A stretch of 22,980 nucleotides of DNA from Ruminiclostridium sp. (GTDB lineage Bacteria; Bacillota_A; Clostridia; Oscillospirales; Ruminococcaceae). Below the pieces are notes generated by a model. That model made no database searches and was not told the DNA's origin. It saw nothing but the letters and a program-made list of their open reading frames with translations. Location of the stretch: positions 1 to 22,980 of the forward strand of contig JAFZOA010000488.1 of NCBI GenBank assembly GCA_017550775.1, in the 5' to 3' direction. Made by a program: the position numbers and the translations under genes. Of this stretch, positions 7,056 through 15,355 are shown piece after piece. Positions within the stretch are counted from its first letter, which is position 1. Each line of letters opens with the position of its first letter.

Positions 7056-7988
7056 ATGAACATAACAAAGAAGAAAATATACGCTGTAATTGCGTCGGTC
7101 ATCATAGCAGTCTCCGTGTCAGGCTGCGGCGGTAATGCGGGAGCTCCCGAAAAGGCTGCGGAGGTCTCAGTCCCGGAAAATATCGTGACAAAAGAGTCTC
7201 AGCAGCTCACAACCACGAGCATTATAAACGCTCGTGAGCTCGGCGGTTATCATACTGTTGACGGCAGGACGATCAGGAGAGGACTTCTGCTTCGTACCGC
7301 AAAGCTGTCTGCTGCGACAGAAGAAGATCTTGCAATTCTCAAAAACGACTACAACCTCGGATATGTCATTGATATGCGTGTCGTAGAAGAGGCCGGATCG
7401 GATAAAGATCCCGTTATTGAAGGCGTGGAGCAGATAAACCTGCCTGTCGGGATAACTGCGTTTATAACCAAGTCCTATGCTGTCACCGATCCGGAAGAGC
7501 GTCTTGCAATTCTGAAACAGGCATACGAGGACGGCGAAATGGGAGAGTATTTTTACGCGAATGCCCTCAAACAGGACAGCGTGCGGGAGCAGTATAAGCT
7601 GTTTTTTGATGTGCTGTTAAAGAGCAAGGGCGAGAAGGCTGTGCTCTGGCACTGTTCACATGGAAAGGACAGAACAGGAATAGGCGCGGCGCTTCTGCTC
7701 TATGTTCTCGGTGTCGATGAAGAAACGATAATGAAGGATTTTCTGCTTACCAACGAATTCTATGAGGGCGCGGAGGATGCCGCAAGAGAACAGTACATGG
7801 CGGCATTTCCCGACGAGCCGGATCTCGCCAACGCTTTAGCGGCGCTTTCCGGCGGCGTAAAGGAACAGTATCTTCGTCATGCGATCGACTATATGAAGGA
7901 AGAAAGCGGCTCTGTCGAAGCATTTATTCGAGAAAAGATAGGAGTTTCCGATGAGGATACCGAGCAGTTGCGTTCGTTTTTCTGCTGA
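7056..7988 (+). CDS. Tyrosine-phosphatase-family lipoprotein
   Basis: A 310-residue Tyr_phosphatase3-type enzyme exported as a lipoprotein: signal segment IYAVIASVIIAVSVSGC with lipobox Cys24. The N-terminal family motif NARELGGYHTVDGRTIRRG (near 58-76) and the P-loop HCSHGKDRTG (Cys200, Arg206) are intact. It should remove phosphate from a substrate outside the membrane, perhaps a phospholipid headgroup, phosphosugar or phosphoprotein. It starts 24 bases after the XRE gene with an AGGTG site, so it belongs to that unit. The last codons and the stop are part of a 30-base stretch that is repeated exactly at the end of the methyltransferase-STAS gene at 15335-15364. Confidence 0.9.
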   Translation: MNITKKKIYAVIASVIIAVSVSGCGGNAGAPEKAAEVSVPENIVTKESQQLTTTSIINARELGGYHTVDGRTIRRGLLLRTAKLSAATEEDLAILKNDYNLGYVIDMRVVEEAGSDKDPVIEGVEQINLPVGITAFITKSYAVTDPEERLAILKQAYEDGEMGEYFYANALKQDSVREQYKLFFDVLLKSKGEKAVLWHCSHGKDRTGIGAALLLYVLGVDEETIMKDFLLTNEFYEGAEDAAREQYMAAFPDEPDLANALAALSGGVKEQYLRHAIDYMKEESGSVEAFIREKIGVSDEDTEQLRSFFC

Positions 7989-7998
7989 TAAAAAACAT

Positions 7999-8031
7999 AA
8001 CGGCGGCTCGTATAACTCTCTTGCCGCCGTT
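7999..8031 (+). terminator. Hairpin terminator after the phosphatase lipoprotein
   Basis: A 9-bp perfect stem (AACGGCGGC at 7999-8007, GCCGCCGTT at 8023-8031) with a 15-base loop. The T-tract on the plus strand is weak (a TTTT ten bases on), but an A-run lies in front, so it would work better for minus-strand transcripts or in both directions. It shares its left arm and flank with the hairpin at 15356. Confidence 0.65.
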
Positions 8032-8111
8032 CCGGTGTTTTAACAGGTGTAGAACAGACCGTGATATCATTTCAGCGCAGCGATAAATAACAGTTTTCAA
8101 GGAGCATTTGT

Positions 8112-11100
8112 ATGTCTGTTTGCCGTGACCTCTCGTCGAATAAGATGTTCAATAATACAGATCTTCATATTCCGTTTGTACCGGTGAATGAGCAGATTCA
8201 CAGACAAGCGGTGACTTGTCCGGAAAAGACAGCCGTTATATGCTGCGGCGAAAGAATGTCCTACAAGGAGCTGGACAAGCTTTCCGACAGTATCGCAAGA
8301 GCGCTTATAGGAAATTGCGTTAAAAGGAACGAACTTGTCGCCGTCCTTTTTGAGCGTGAGCCGACAGCTTACGCCGCAGAGATCGCCGTGCTCAAAGCAG
8401 GAGCGGGATTTGTGCCGTTTGTTCCGGAATACCCCGATGATCGCATCGACTACTGCATGAAGGACTGCGGGTGCAGACTGCTGCTTACGACGAATAAAAT
8501 TAAAGAATCAAGACATTTTTATGAGACCGACTATGAAGTAATAACGGTTGAGGAAATCCTTCAAACCGAACAGTTGTCGGATAGGAATATATCCTTCCCG
8601 CAGGTTTCGGAAAATGATCTCGCGTACTGCATTTATACATCGGGAACAACGGGCAGACCTAAGGGCGTTCTGATCGAGCATCGGAATATTGCCAATTATG
8701 TCAATAAAAACGAAGTTTCAACAGAGGTCGTGTACCTTGCCGAGCCGGGAAGAATATCTCTGGCACTTGCAGCTTTTTCCTTTGATTTTTCACTTGAAGA
8801 AGAGCTTGTGCCTTTGTGCAGCGGAAATACCGTGGTCATCGCGACAAGCGAGCAGATACATGACCCGGTAAAATTCGCGGATATGGTCATAGAAACGGGT
8901 GCCGACGCGACCATGTGTACACCGACTTATCTGTGCGGACTGCTTTCGGTCTATGAGAGCAGGGAAGCGCTGAAAAGAATAAAGCTTTTCCATATAGGCG
9001 CGGAGATGTTTCCGAAACGGCTGTATTCCATGCTGCGCGGATTAAGGAAAGACAGCGTTATAATGAACGTTTACGGTCCGACCGAGTGTACGATAATAAG
9101 CTCGTCGTCCGTTGTCACGGGTGACGATGTTATTACCATAGGCAAGCCCAGAGCCAATGTTCGGTTCTATATTTTCGACCGAGCCGGTAACGAGCTTCCC
9201 GCCGGTCAGAAAGGCGAGCTTATAATCGGCGGAGCACAGATAGGGCGCTATGTCGGGCAGACCGATACAGAAGGAGCGTTCTTTACTTACAAAGGACAGC
9301 CCGCGTATCACACAGGCGACCTTGCCGAATGGACGGAGAACGGCGAGGTAATGATCTGCGGCAGGATCGACGATCAGGTAAAGCTTCGCGGCTGCCGTGT
9401 CGAGCTTAGTGAGATCGAAGCTGTGATGACCGAATACCCGGGTATCATAAGCGCCGCCGCCGCTTTGAAAAACAAGGGGGACAGTGTGTATCTTGTGGGG
9501 TATTATACCGCAGCGGCGACAGTCGATAAACATTCGCTGAAACGTCATCTTAAAACGAAACTTCCCGATTACATGATCCCGAGTGTTTTCGTGAAGATCG
9601 ATAAGATGCCGGTTTCGATAAACGGAAAGATCGACCGAAATGCGCTTCCCGAGACGGACAACATCGAACCGGATACGCAGTATATCCCGCCCGTGTCCGA
9701 AAAAGAAAGAAGGCTGTGCCGCGCCTTTGAGAAAGCTCTCAAACGTCCCGAGCACAGCGTGGGACTTACAGACGATTTCTTCGATCTTTCCGGAGACTCC
9801 ATTTCGGCTATGGAGCTGCTGGCGGAAGCGGAGATCGAAGGGCTTACATACTCAGATATATTTACATTCCGCACCCCGGCGGAGATATTGAGAGAACTCG
9901 ATAAAAGAGAGCAAGAACAACAGAACACAGACCTTGACAAGCTTGATAGCGAGGCAAGACTTGTCCCGCACCTTGCGACCCCTGTTCAGAAGGAGCTTAT
10001 GGATGTTCAGCTCACAGTCCCGAACGGTGCAACGGTAAGCTCGATTCGCTTTCTCATGCTGCTCGGCGGGGATGTGGCTGTTGAACGTTTCTGCGATGCT
10101 CTGAACGCGGCGCTTGCCAATCATCCCGGATTTGCATTCAAGTTTTTCCGTGATGCCGACGGTCGGTTATTGCAGAAATATGACCCTGCACTTATCCCGA
10201 AAGTTGAGATAAAAGAGATACCGCCCGAGACTGAGGAAACCCTTGCGGAAACGCTGATAACTCCCTTTGACAGGCTGCTTGACAACAGTCTGTGCAGAGC
10301 GGCTCTCTACCATGGAAAACGCGGCTTGTACTTCTTCATGGACGTTCATCATCTGCTTGCAGACGGCCTTTCTCTCCGCCCGATTTTGGGGGATATCGCC
10401 GACGGATATAACGGGAATGAACTGAAAAAGGACTGCTATCCTGCGCTGCTTGCTATGGAAGAGAAAAGAATGTCGGAGGGGCGATATGAAACGGACAAAG
10501 CGTATCTTCTCAACCGATACGGTGGTTACGACTGGTGTGTAATGCCGTTCGTTCCCGACCCCGCCTGCAATGAGAACGGAGCGGTATTTAAAGATCGTCT
10601 CGGGTTTAACGCAGATCGGGTGAAGGCCGCCTCGGAACGGCTTTCCGCTTCCTTTTCGGTAATGCATATAGCCGCCATTCTTCTTGCTATGTACCACTTT
10701 ACGGGCAAGAGCGATGTTATGGCGTTCTGGACATTCCACAACCGTCAGACGGCTGACGCAGAAAACGCGGTGGGTATGTTCATCAAAACGCTCCCTGTGG
10801 GCGTTCATATGAGTGAGCTGCACAGTGTGAATGAGCTGCTTCTTTCCGTAAAGGAACAGGTGGTGTCGGGTGTTGCCCACAGCGCTTACAGTTATCTCGT
10901 GGAGCAGGTCTATTCCCGAAGGATAGTATGGATAGAATCCAACATGCAGGTGGATTTTGAAGGACCCGATAATGATATATTCGCTCCCGGATATATTGAG
11001 CTGAAAAACGCCTATACCGACACTGCTGACAATGTGATGCTTGCGATCATATCGGAAAGCGGGCATGATGACGGCGGATATGACATCACATTCGACTATA

Positions 11101-11207
11101 AAGGAAAGGGAATTAAAACAGCCGATGTGGAACGACTGCACAAAGAAATAACTGCAATGCTGGAGGCTATCGTTCTCGACGAGGGATCCACTGATATGCT
11201 ATGCTAA
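8112..11207 (+). CDS. NRPS-like protein: adenylation, carrier, condensation (A-T-C)
   Basis: A 1031-residue single-module synthetase. Adenylation domain (about 20-515): YTSGTTGRPKGV (175-186), NVYGPTE (319-325), YHTGDL (399-404), GRIDDQVKLRG (417-427) and lysine 506 in SINGKIDRNALP. Carrier domain (about 525-600): DDFFDLSGDSIS with Ser563 for phosphopantetheine. Condensation domain (about 605-1020): HHLLADG (746-752), the intact HHxxxDG active site. The enzyme should activate one amino or other acid, load it on its own carrier and pass it to an acceptor through the C-terminal domain. By hand alignment to GrsA the specificity residues read D-F-E-M-F-I-V-I-I-K, which I cannot assign. No thioesterase, reductase or phosphopantetheinyl transferase is in the window. 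AAGGAG 7 bases upstream sets the start; the MATE gene follows after 19 bases. Confidence 0.93.
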   Translation: MSVCRDLSSNKMFNNTDLHIPFVPVNEQIHRQAVTCPEKTAVICCGERMSYKELDKLSDSIARALIGNCVKRNELVAVLFEREPTAYAAEIAVLKAGAGFVPFVPEYPDDRIDYCMKDCGCRLLLTTNKIKESRHFYETDYEVITVEEILQTEQLSDRNISFPQVSENDLAYCIYTSGTTGRPKGVLIEHRNIANYVNKNEVSTEVVYLAEPGRISLALAAFSFDFSLEEELVPLCSGNTVVIATSEQIHDPVKFADMVIETGADATMCTPTYLCGLLSVYESREALKRIKLFHIGAEMFPKRLYSMLRGLRKDSVIMNVYGPTECTIISSSSVVTGDDVITIGKPRANVRFYIFDRAGNELPAGQKGELIIGGAQIGRYVGQTDTEGAFFTYKGQPAYHTGDLAEWTENGEVMICGRIDDQVKLRGCRVELSEIEAVMTEYPGIISAAAALKNKGDSVYLVGYYTAAATVDKHSLKRHLKTKLPDYMIPSVFVKIDKMPVSINGKIDRNALPETDNIEPDTQYIPPVSEKERRLCRAFEKALKRPEHSVGLTDDFFDLSGDSISAMELLAEAEIEGLTYSDIFTFRTPAEILRELDKREQEQQNTDLDKLDSEARLVPHLATPVQKELMDVQLTVPNGATVSSIRFLMLLGGDVAVERFCDALNAALANHPGFAFKFFRDADGRLLQKYDPALIPKVEIKEIPPETEETLAETLITPFDRLLDNSLCRAALYHGKRGLYFFMDVHHLLADGLSLRPILGDIADGYNGNELKKDCYPALLAMEEKRMSEGRYETDKAYLLNRYGGYDWCVMPFVPDPACNENGAVFKDRLGFNADRVKAASERLSASFSVMHIAAILLAMYHFTGKSDVMAFWTFHNRQTADAENAVGMFIKTLPVGVHMSELHSVNELLLSVKEQVVSGVAHSAYSYLVEQVYSRRIVWIESNMQVDFEGPDNDIFAPGYIELKNAYTDTADNVMLAIISESGHDDGGYDITFDYKGKGIKTADVERLHKEITAMLEAIVLDEGSTDMLC

Positions 11208-11226
11208 AAAACGAGGAGACAGATAT

Positions 11227-12987
11227 ATGGAGCAAACAAAAAAGGAAAAAATATCACATCTTGTATGGAAAGCGTTCCTGCGTCTTCTGCCTGTGCAGAT
11301 ATTTGAGATCATCGTATTTGCCGTCAATACATTTGTTGACAGCATCGTTACAAGTCACTTTATCGGTACCGACGGAGTTGCCGCGATAGGCTTTTTTGCG
11401 CCTATAGCGACTGTGATCGGCATAACGGATATGCTTATTTTCGGGACTCAGATACTTTGCGGCAGGTATATCGGCGCGGGAGAGGGCGACAAGGTGGTAT
11501 CTCTTTTTTCCACCGCTGTTGTTTTTCTCGGAGCGGTAAGTCTGTGCATTACTGCTCTCTGTCTTGCTTTCCGGGAGCCGCTGGCAGTGCTGCTCGGTGC
11601 CGAGGGAAATATCGTCGGTCTTGTATCGGATTATATAACCGGATATGCGCCCGGAATGATCGGTCAGGTGCTTATGGGAATGTTCATGGTGTTCCTGCCG
11701 TATAACAATGACATAAGGCGCTGTTACATCGGTATCGGTGTGCTGATAGTATCCAACACGGTCATGGATATTCTGTTTGTGGGTGTGTGGAATATGGGGA
11801 TATTCGGTATGGGGATCGCGACCTCGTGCAGCTATCTTCTTTCATGTGTTGTGATGCTTACCGGCTGTACATCGAAGAAAAAAGCCGTGTATTTCAGGTG
11901 GAAGGGGCTGTGTTTTGGCCGCCTTCCGGAAGCTGTACGCTTCGGGCTTCCAAGCCTGATGATGGTCGTCGGCTGCACCGCAAGGGGATTTGTGATGAAC
12001 CAGGCTCTTATGTCAAACATAGGTTCCGCAGCCGTTGCGGCAATGACGGTGCAGGGGACTGTATGTGCGATCGTGGGCGCTATACCTATGGGCTGTGCAA
12101 ACGCGTTTCTTACCATGGGAAGCATTTACTACGGCGAGGAGGACAGGCGCTCTTTCACAGACCTCCTGCGGTTCTCTCTGAGATTCGGAACAGTTCTTTC
12201 CGCAATTGTCACAGCTTTGCTGATGATATCCTCCGGTTGGATAGCGTCGATATTCTTTGCCCCTTCGGAAGAGGCCTGGAAAGTATCACACAGAATGCTT
12301 CTGCTGTTCCCGTGCTTTTTAGTTCTGAATACGATCGCAAGCCTGCTGCTTAAAACATACCAGCTGCAAAAAAGAACGAAGCTTGTCAATGCTCTGTCGG
12401 TGGCGGAGCCGCTTATTATGGCGCTTTTAGCGGTTGCTCTGATAGGAGTGCTGGGCTCGGACGCTGTATGGCTGTCATTCCCGTTCAGCGAGATCTTATG
12501 CCTCATTGTGATCGCGGTCTCGGTTATGCTGAACTCCGGAAAATTCCTTCCTTCATTGACTGATTGGATGAAGCTGAGCCCGGATTTCGGAGCCTCGGAG
12601 GAAGAATGTCTGGAATTCTCCGTGCAGTCAATGGACGATGTACTCAGAGTTTCGGCCACTGTCATTGATTTCTGCCGCAAGAGAAAGATAGACGAGAGGA
12701 AAAGTATGTTCGCGGGGCTTTCGGTGGAGGAAATGGTGGGGAACGTAGTTGAACACGGCTTCCGAAACGGAGAAAAGCATAATGTGAATGTCCGTCTGGC
12801 GGCGAAGGATCGTCTTGTGATATGCATACGCGACGATTGCCGCGCGTTTGATCCTAAATCGCGTCTGGAGCAGTTCGCTCCGGAAGACGTGACAAAGAAC
12901 ATCGGTATCCGCATGATCGCGGGACTTGCCGAGGAGATGAACTACCAATGCACCGCGGGAATCAACACGCTGCTGATACGGGTGTAA
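11227..12987 (+). CDS. MATE-family exporter fused to a SpoIIAB/RsbW-type HATPase domain
   Basis: A 586-residue protein, about 130 longer than a normal MATE pump. Residues 1-440 form a twelve-helix MATE transporter (for example NTFVDSIVTSHFIGTDGVAAIGFF and, in the second half, ARGFVMNQALMSNIGSAAVAAMT). Residues from about 455 form a cytosolic HATPase_c_2 domain of the anti-sigma-factor kinase type: N-box LSVEEMVGNVVEHGF (Glu502, Asn506, His510), G1-like RDDCRAFDP (535-543, with Cys538 where Gly is usual) and G2-like NIGIRMIAGLAEEMNY. Known: SpoIIAB/RsbW domains bind and phosphorylate STAS proteins. It starts 19 bases after the NRPS gene (GAGGAG 9 bases before ATG), so the exporter most likely handles the NRPS product. 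Inference: its ATPase domain binds the STAS domain encoded at 14077-15345. Confidence 0.92.
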   Translation: MEQTKKEKISHLVWKAFLRLLPVQIFEIIVFAVNTFVDSIVTSHFIGTDGVAAIGFFAPIATVIGITDMLIFGTQILCGRYIGAGEGDKVVSLFSTAVVFLGAVSLCITALCLAFREPLAVLLGAEGNIVGLVSDYITGYAPGMIGQVLMGMFMVFLPYNNDIRRCYIGIGVLIVSNTVMDILFVGVWNMGIFGMGIATSCSYLLSCVVMLTGCTSKKKAVYFRWKGLCFGRLPEAVRFGLPSLMMVVGCTARGFVMNQALMSNIGSAAVAAMTVQGTVCAIVGAIPMGCANAFLTMGSIYYGEEDRRSFTDLLRFSLRFGTVLSAIVTALLMISSGWIASIFFAPSEEAWKVSHRMLLLFPCFLVLNTIASLLLKTYQLQKRTKLVNALSVAEPLIMALLAVALIGVLGSDAVWLSFPFSEILCLIVIAVSVMLNSGKFLPSLTDWMKLSPDFGASEEECLEFSVQSMDDVLRVSATVIDFCRKRKIDERKSMFAGLSVEEMVGNVVEHGFRNGEKHNVNVRLAAKDRLVICIRDDCRAFDPKSRLEQFAPEDVTKNIGIRMIAGLAEEMNYQCTAGINTLLIRV

Positions 12988-13065
12988 AAATGGTATGACG
13001 GCAGCGCGATGTCAAATGCATAATCACTGTCGCGTTCGTCACACTGCTTGTCGGGAGATGCTTAG

Positions 13066-13605
13066 ATGAAACTATTTGATAAAATACCGTATCTTGAAAA
13101 TGACCGCATTGTTATAAAACAGGTAAACGACAGCGATGCGGACGCATTGATGAAAATGACCCGGAATGATACTGTATATCGGTACTTTCCGACATTTCTG
13201 TTCGAGAAAAAGTTTGATGATGTACAAATCGTTATAAGGGAAATGTACAAGGAACTGTTTGCTTCAAAGAAATCGCTCATTCTCGGTATATACCCTAAGG
13301 AGTTCGGCTGTTTATGCGGTCTTGCGGAGTTTTACGGGTATAAGGAAGATATTCAGAAGACCTGTGTCGGTTACAGACTGGATCAGCCCTATTGGGGCAA
13401 GGGGATAGCTTCCGGGACAGTTAAGCTCATGGTGGATTATCTTTATGCCAAAACCGATACAGAAATAATCACCGCAAGCACAATGATAGAGAATAAAGCA
13501 TCTGCGCGTGTGCTGATGAAAAACGGATTTATTCGTACAGCCACTGCGGTACCCGAAGACTGGGGATATGACTCGCCGACGGTTGCCGATAAGTGGTTCA
13601 GATGA
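13066..13605 (+). CDS. GNAT acetyltransferase, RimJ/RimL-like
   Basis: A 179-residue acetyltransferase of the GNAT_3 type. It begins with the typical LENDRIVIKQVNDSDADALMKM, has the acetyl-CoA loop in YRLDQPYWGKGIASGTVKLM (near residues 103-122) and ends with the NKASARVLMKNGF motif. Such enzymes acetylate the N-terminus of proteins or small amines. It lies 78 bases after the MATE gene, same strand, with GGGAG about 9 bases before the ATG. Whether it tailors the NRPS product or is unrelated cannot be told. Confidence 0.9.
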   Translation: MKLFDKIPYLENDRIVIKQVNDSDADALMKMTRNDTVYRYFPTFLFEKKFDDVQIVIREMYKELFASKKSLILGIYPKEFGCLCGLAEFYGYKEDIQKTCVGYRLDQPYWGKGIASGTVKLMVDYLYAKTDTEIITASTMIENKASARVLMKNGFIRTATAVPEDWGYDSPTVADKWFR

Positions 13606-13672
13606 AGCGTTTTGTCGGGGATAGAAGAACTGAGAAATTCTGATCGGTAGAACTGAACAAGGGAACAAAATC

Positions 13673-13900
13673 ATGCGGAAAAACACAAAGAAAGTCGACA
13701 TAATAATCATCACTGTAATAATTCTTCTGATAGCGGATGTGATATTGCTTGCTGTTATGTCGCAGAGTAAAAAGCCTGAGAACGGTGAGTTGGCGCTGTC
13801 CGATTTCAACGGGAAACAAGCGGGAATTATAACCGGTTCTGTGCATGTGCAGATCATAGGAAGACTGTTTCCGGGTTCCGGAATATCTGTATGGTCATAA
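13673..13900 (+). pseudogene. Truncated N-terminal piece of a membrane-anchored solute-binding-like protein
   Basis: A 75-codon frame with a good start (AAGGGA 8 bases before the ATG). It codes a positively charged N-terminus, a membrane helix (VDIIIITVIILLIADVILLA), then LSDFNGKQAGIITGSVHVQI and GRLFPGS. The DFNGKxxGIxTGS stretch is what starts the second lobe segment of bacterial extracellular solute-binding proteins (SBP_bac_3 type), but such proteins are several hundred residues long and nothing matching follows. I see a gene cut short; the promoter of the next gene begins 28 bases after its stop. An alternative is a genuine small membrane protein. Confidence 0.5.
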
Positions 13901-13928
13901 ATATTACTGTTGTATTTACTGAAAAATA

Positions 13929-13957
13929 TTGACCATTTAGTCAATTTGTGATATAAT
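13929..13957 (+). promoter_or_regulatory. Promoter of the methyltransferase-STAS gene, with inverted repeat over the -35
   Basis: TTGACC (13929-13934), 17 bases, perfect TATAAT (13952-13957). An inverted repeat ATTGAC-CATTTA-GTCAAT (13928-13945) covers the -35 box and could be an operator. The transcript would have a leader of about 110 bases. Confidence 0.8.
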
Positions 13958-13975
13958 ATACAGGTAATGATCGTG

Positions 13976-14011
13976 CTTCTTTAAGAATGTTCAGTGTTCT
14001 TGATAAAGAAG
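13976..14011 (+). promoter_or_regulatory. Stem-loop in the 5' leader of the methyltransferase-STAS mRNA
   Basis: CTTCTTT (13976-13982) pairs with AAAGAAG (14005-14011) and, inside, AAGAA with TTCTT around a 9-base loop. No T-run follows, so it is not a simple terminator; it may stabilise or regulate the message. Confidence 0.5.
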
Positions 14012-14076
14012 CCGTTTAAAGATTTTCACTTGTAAGGAACTCTGAATTACTATTTTTCAACCTAAGGAGAACTACC

Positions 14077-15345
14077 ATGTCAGAAGAACTCAACATCGAA
14101 AAGCTCAGAGAAGAAGTCAACCCCGTGTACAGCACGGCGCAGTCGTGTATGCAGCAGATAGCAAAGCTGGGTGACGCGGATTCGGAGGAACTTCGCAAAA
14201 CGCTCGGGTTTGCCGAATTCGGCGCTGATTCAAAGGAACGTGCAGCCGCTGTTCCTCCGGAAATACTGAGCGCTCTTATGAGAGCTATGCCGGTATTTAT
14301 GGCAACGATCGAATCACGCTTTTTCTCTTGTAACAACCTTATCGTAAGCTCCGGCGTGAAGAACGTACTTGACCTTCCGTGCGGATATACCGCACGCGGC
14401 ATAAAGCTTGCAAAGAGCGGCATCAACTACATCGGCACCGACCTTCCCGCAGTTATAGACGCGATGAATCCCGCAGTCAGCAAGGTAATAGGTGATAACA
14501 AGAACATTACATATCACGGAGTTGACGCGACGAACTACGCGTCGATCAGAAAGGCTCTCGAAAATGTCAAGGGCGAACTGCACATAACCACCGAGGGTCT
14601 GCTGATGTATCTCACACAGTCCGAGCTTGAAACCGTGTTCGGCAATATCAGAAAGATACTGCTCGAATTCGGTGGCAGGTGGGTCACGGTGGATAACGAC
14701 CTTGACGACACATCGGCTGTTGCTATGAGCGCGGTATTCGCGGATATTCCCGGCGGGAAGGGCGATGAACTCGGACGCAAGGTAGCCGGTATGGTATCAA
14801 AGACTACGCTTGCGAACAACATTTTCTTCGACAAGGACAAGGAGAAGGTGAAGAAGTTCGTTTCCGACATGGGTTTTGACCTCGAACTTGTCCCCATGAA
14901 GAAGTATATGCCCGAAATGCTCCGGTCCGTAGCACAGCTTCCCGACGATCTCCGTCAGAAAGTGACTGAAGCGTTCGGCTCGACAAACTTCTGGGTAATG
15001 ACAGCGAAGCCCGGCACAGTTGAAAAATTCGAGTGCAAGGAAGACAACTTCAAGGCTGATGTTAAGCTGTCCGACGATACTCTGAACGTGTCGCTTACGG
15101 GGCGTCTTGATACTATCACGGCTCCCGGACTGCTGGCACTTTACAAGGACGCTGGGGCAAAAGGAAAGATAACAAGCATCTGCGTTGATATGAAGGAGCT
15201 TGAATACATCTCGTCCGCAGGATTGCGCGTGCTTATGATAATGAGAAAAGCACTCGACGACGGGAAGAATTTCAGCCTTATCAACATGAATGACACGGTA
15301 AAGGCTATAATCGAGACCACAGGCTTCGATACTATTTTCTGCTGA
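14077..15345 (+). CDS. LCM-type methyltransferase fused to a STAS (anti-sigma antagonist) domain
   Basis: A 422-residue two-domain protein. Residues about 1-315 are a SAM methyltransferase of the leucine-carboxyl-methyltransferase/COG3315 family: NVLDLPCGYTARGIKLA (SAM motif I), YIGTDLPAVI, and the family's TEGLLMYLT. Members methylate carboxyl or hydroxyl groups, often in secondary metabolism. Residues about 325-422 are a STAS domain: LTGRLDTITAPGL and LEYISSAGLRVLM, where Ser380 aligns with the phosphorylated Ser58 of SpoIIAA. The start is set by AAGGAG 7 bases before ATG and a strong promoter. It shares the locus with a MATE pump bearing the matching kinase-type domain. Inference: the two proteins bind each other. 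The substrate is unknown. Its last codons form part of a 30-base repeat also seen at 7978-8007. Confidence 0.92.
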   Translation: MSEELNIEKLREEVNPVYSTAQSCMQQIAKLGDADSEELRKTLGFAEFGADSKERAAAVPPEILSALMRAMPVFMATIESRFFSCNNLIVSSGVKNVLDLPCGYTARGIKLAKSGINYIGTDLPAVIDAMNPAVSKVIGDNKNITYHGVDATNYASIRKALENVKGELHITTEGLLMYLTQSELETVFGNIRKILLEFGGRWVTVDNDLDDTSAVAMSAVFADIPGGKGDELGRKVAGMVSKTTLANNIFFDKDKEKVKKFVSDMGFDLELVPMKKYMPEMLRSVAQLPDDLRQKVTEAFGSTNFWVMTAKPGTVEKFECKEDNFKADVKLSDDTLNVSLTGRLDTITAPGLLALYKDAGAKGKITSICVDMKELEYISSAGLRVLMIMRKALDDGKNFSLINMNDTVKAIIETTGFDTIFC

Positions 15346-15355
15346 TAAAAAACAT

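Noticed and set aside
10167..11141. Long minus-strand frame (324 codons) opposite the condensation domain
   Set aside because: The plus strand holds an intact HHxxxDG condensation domain; the minus frame has no recognisable motif.
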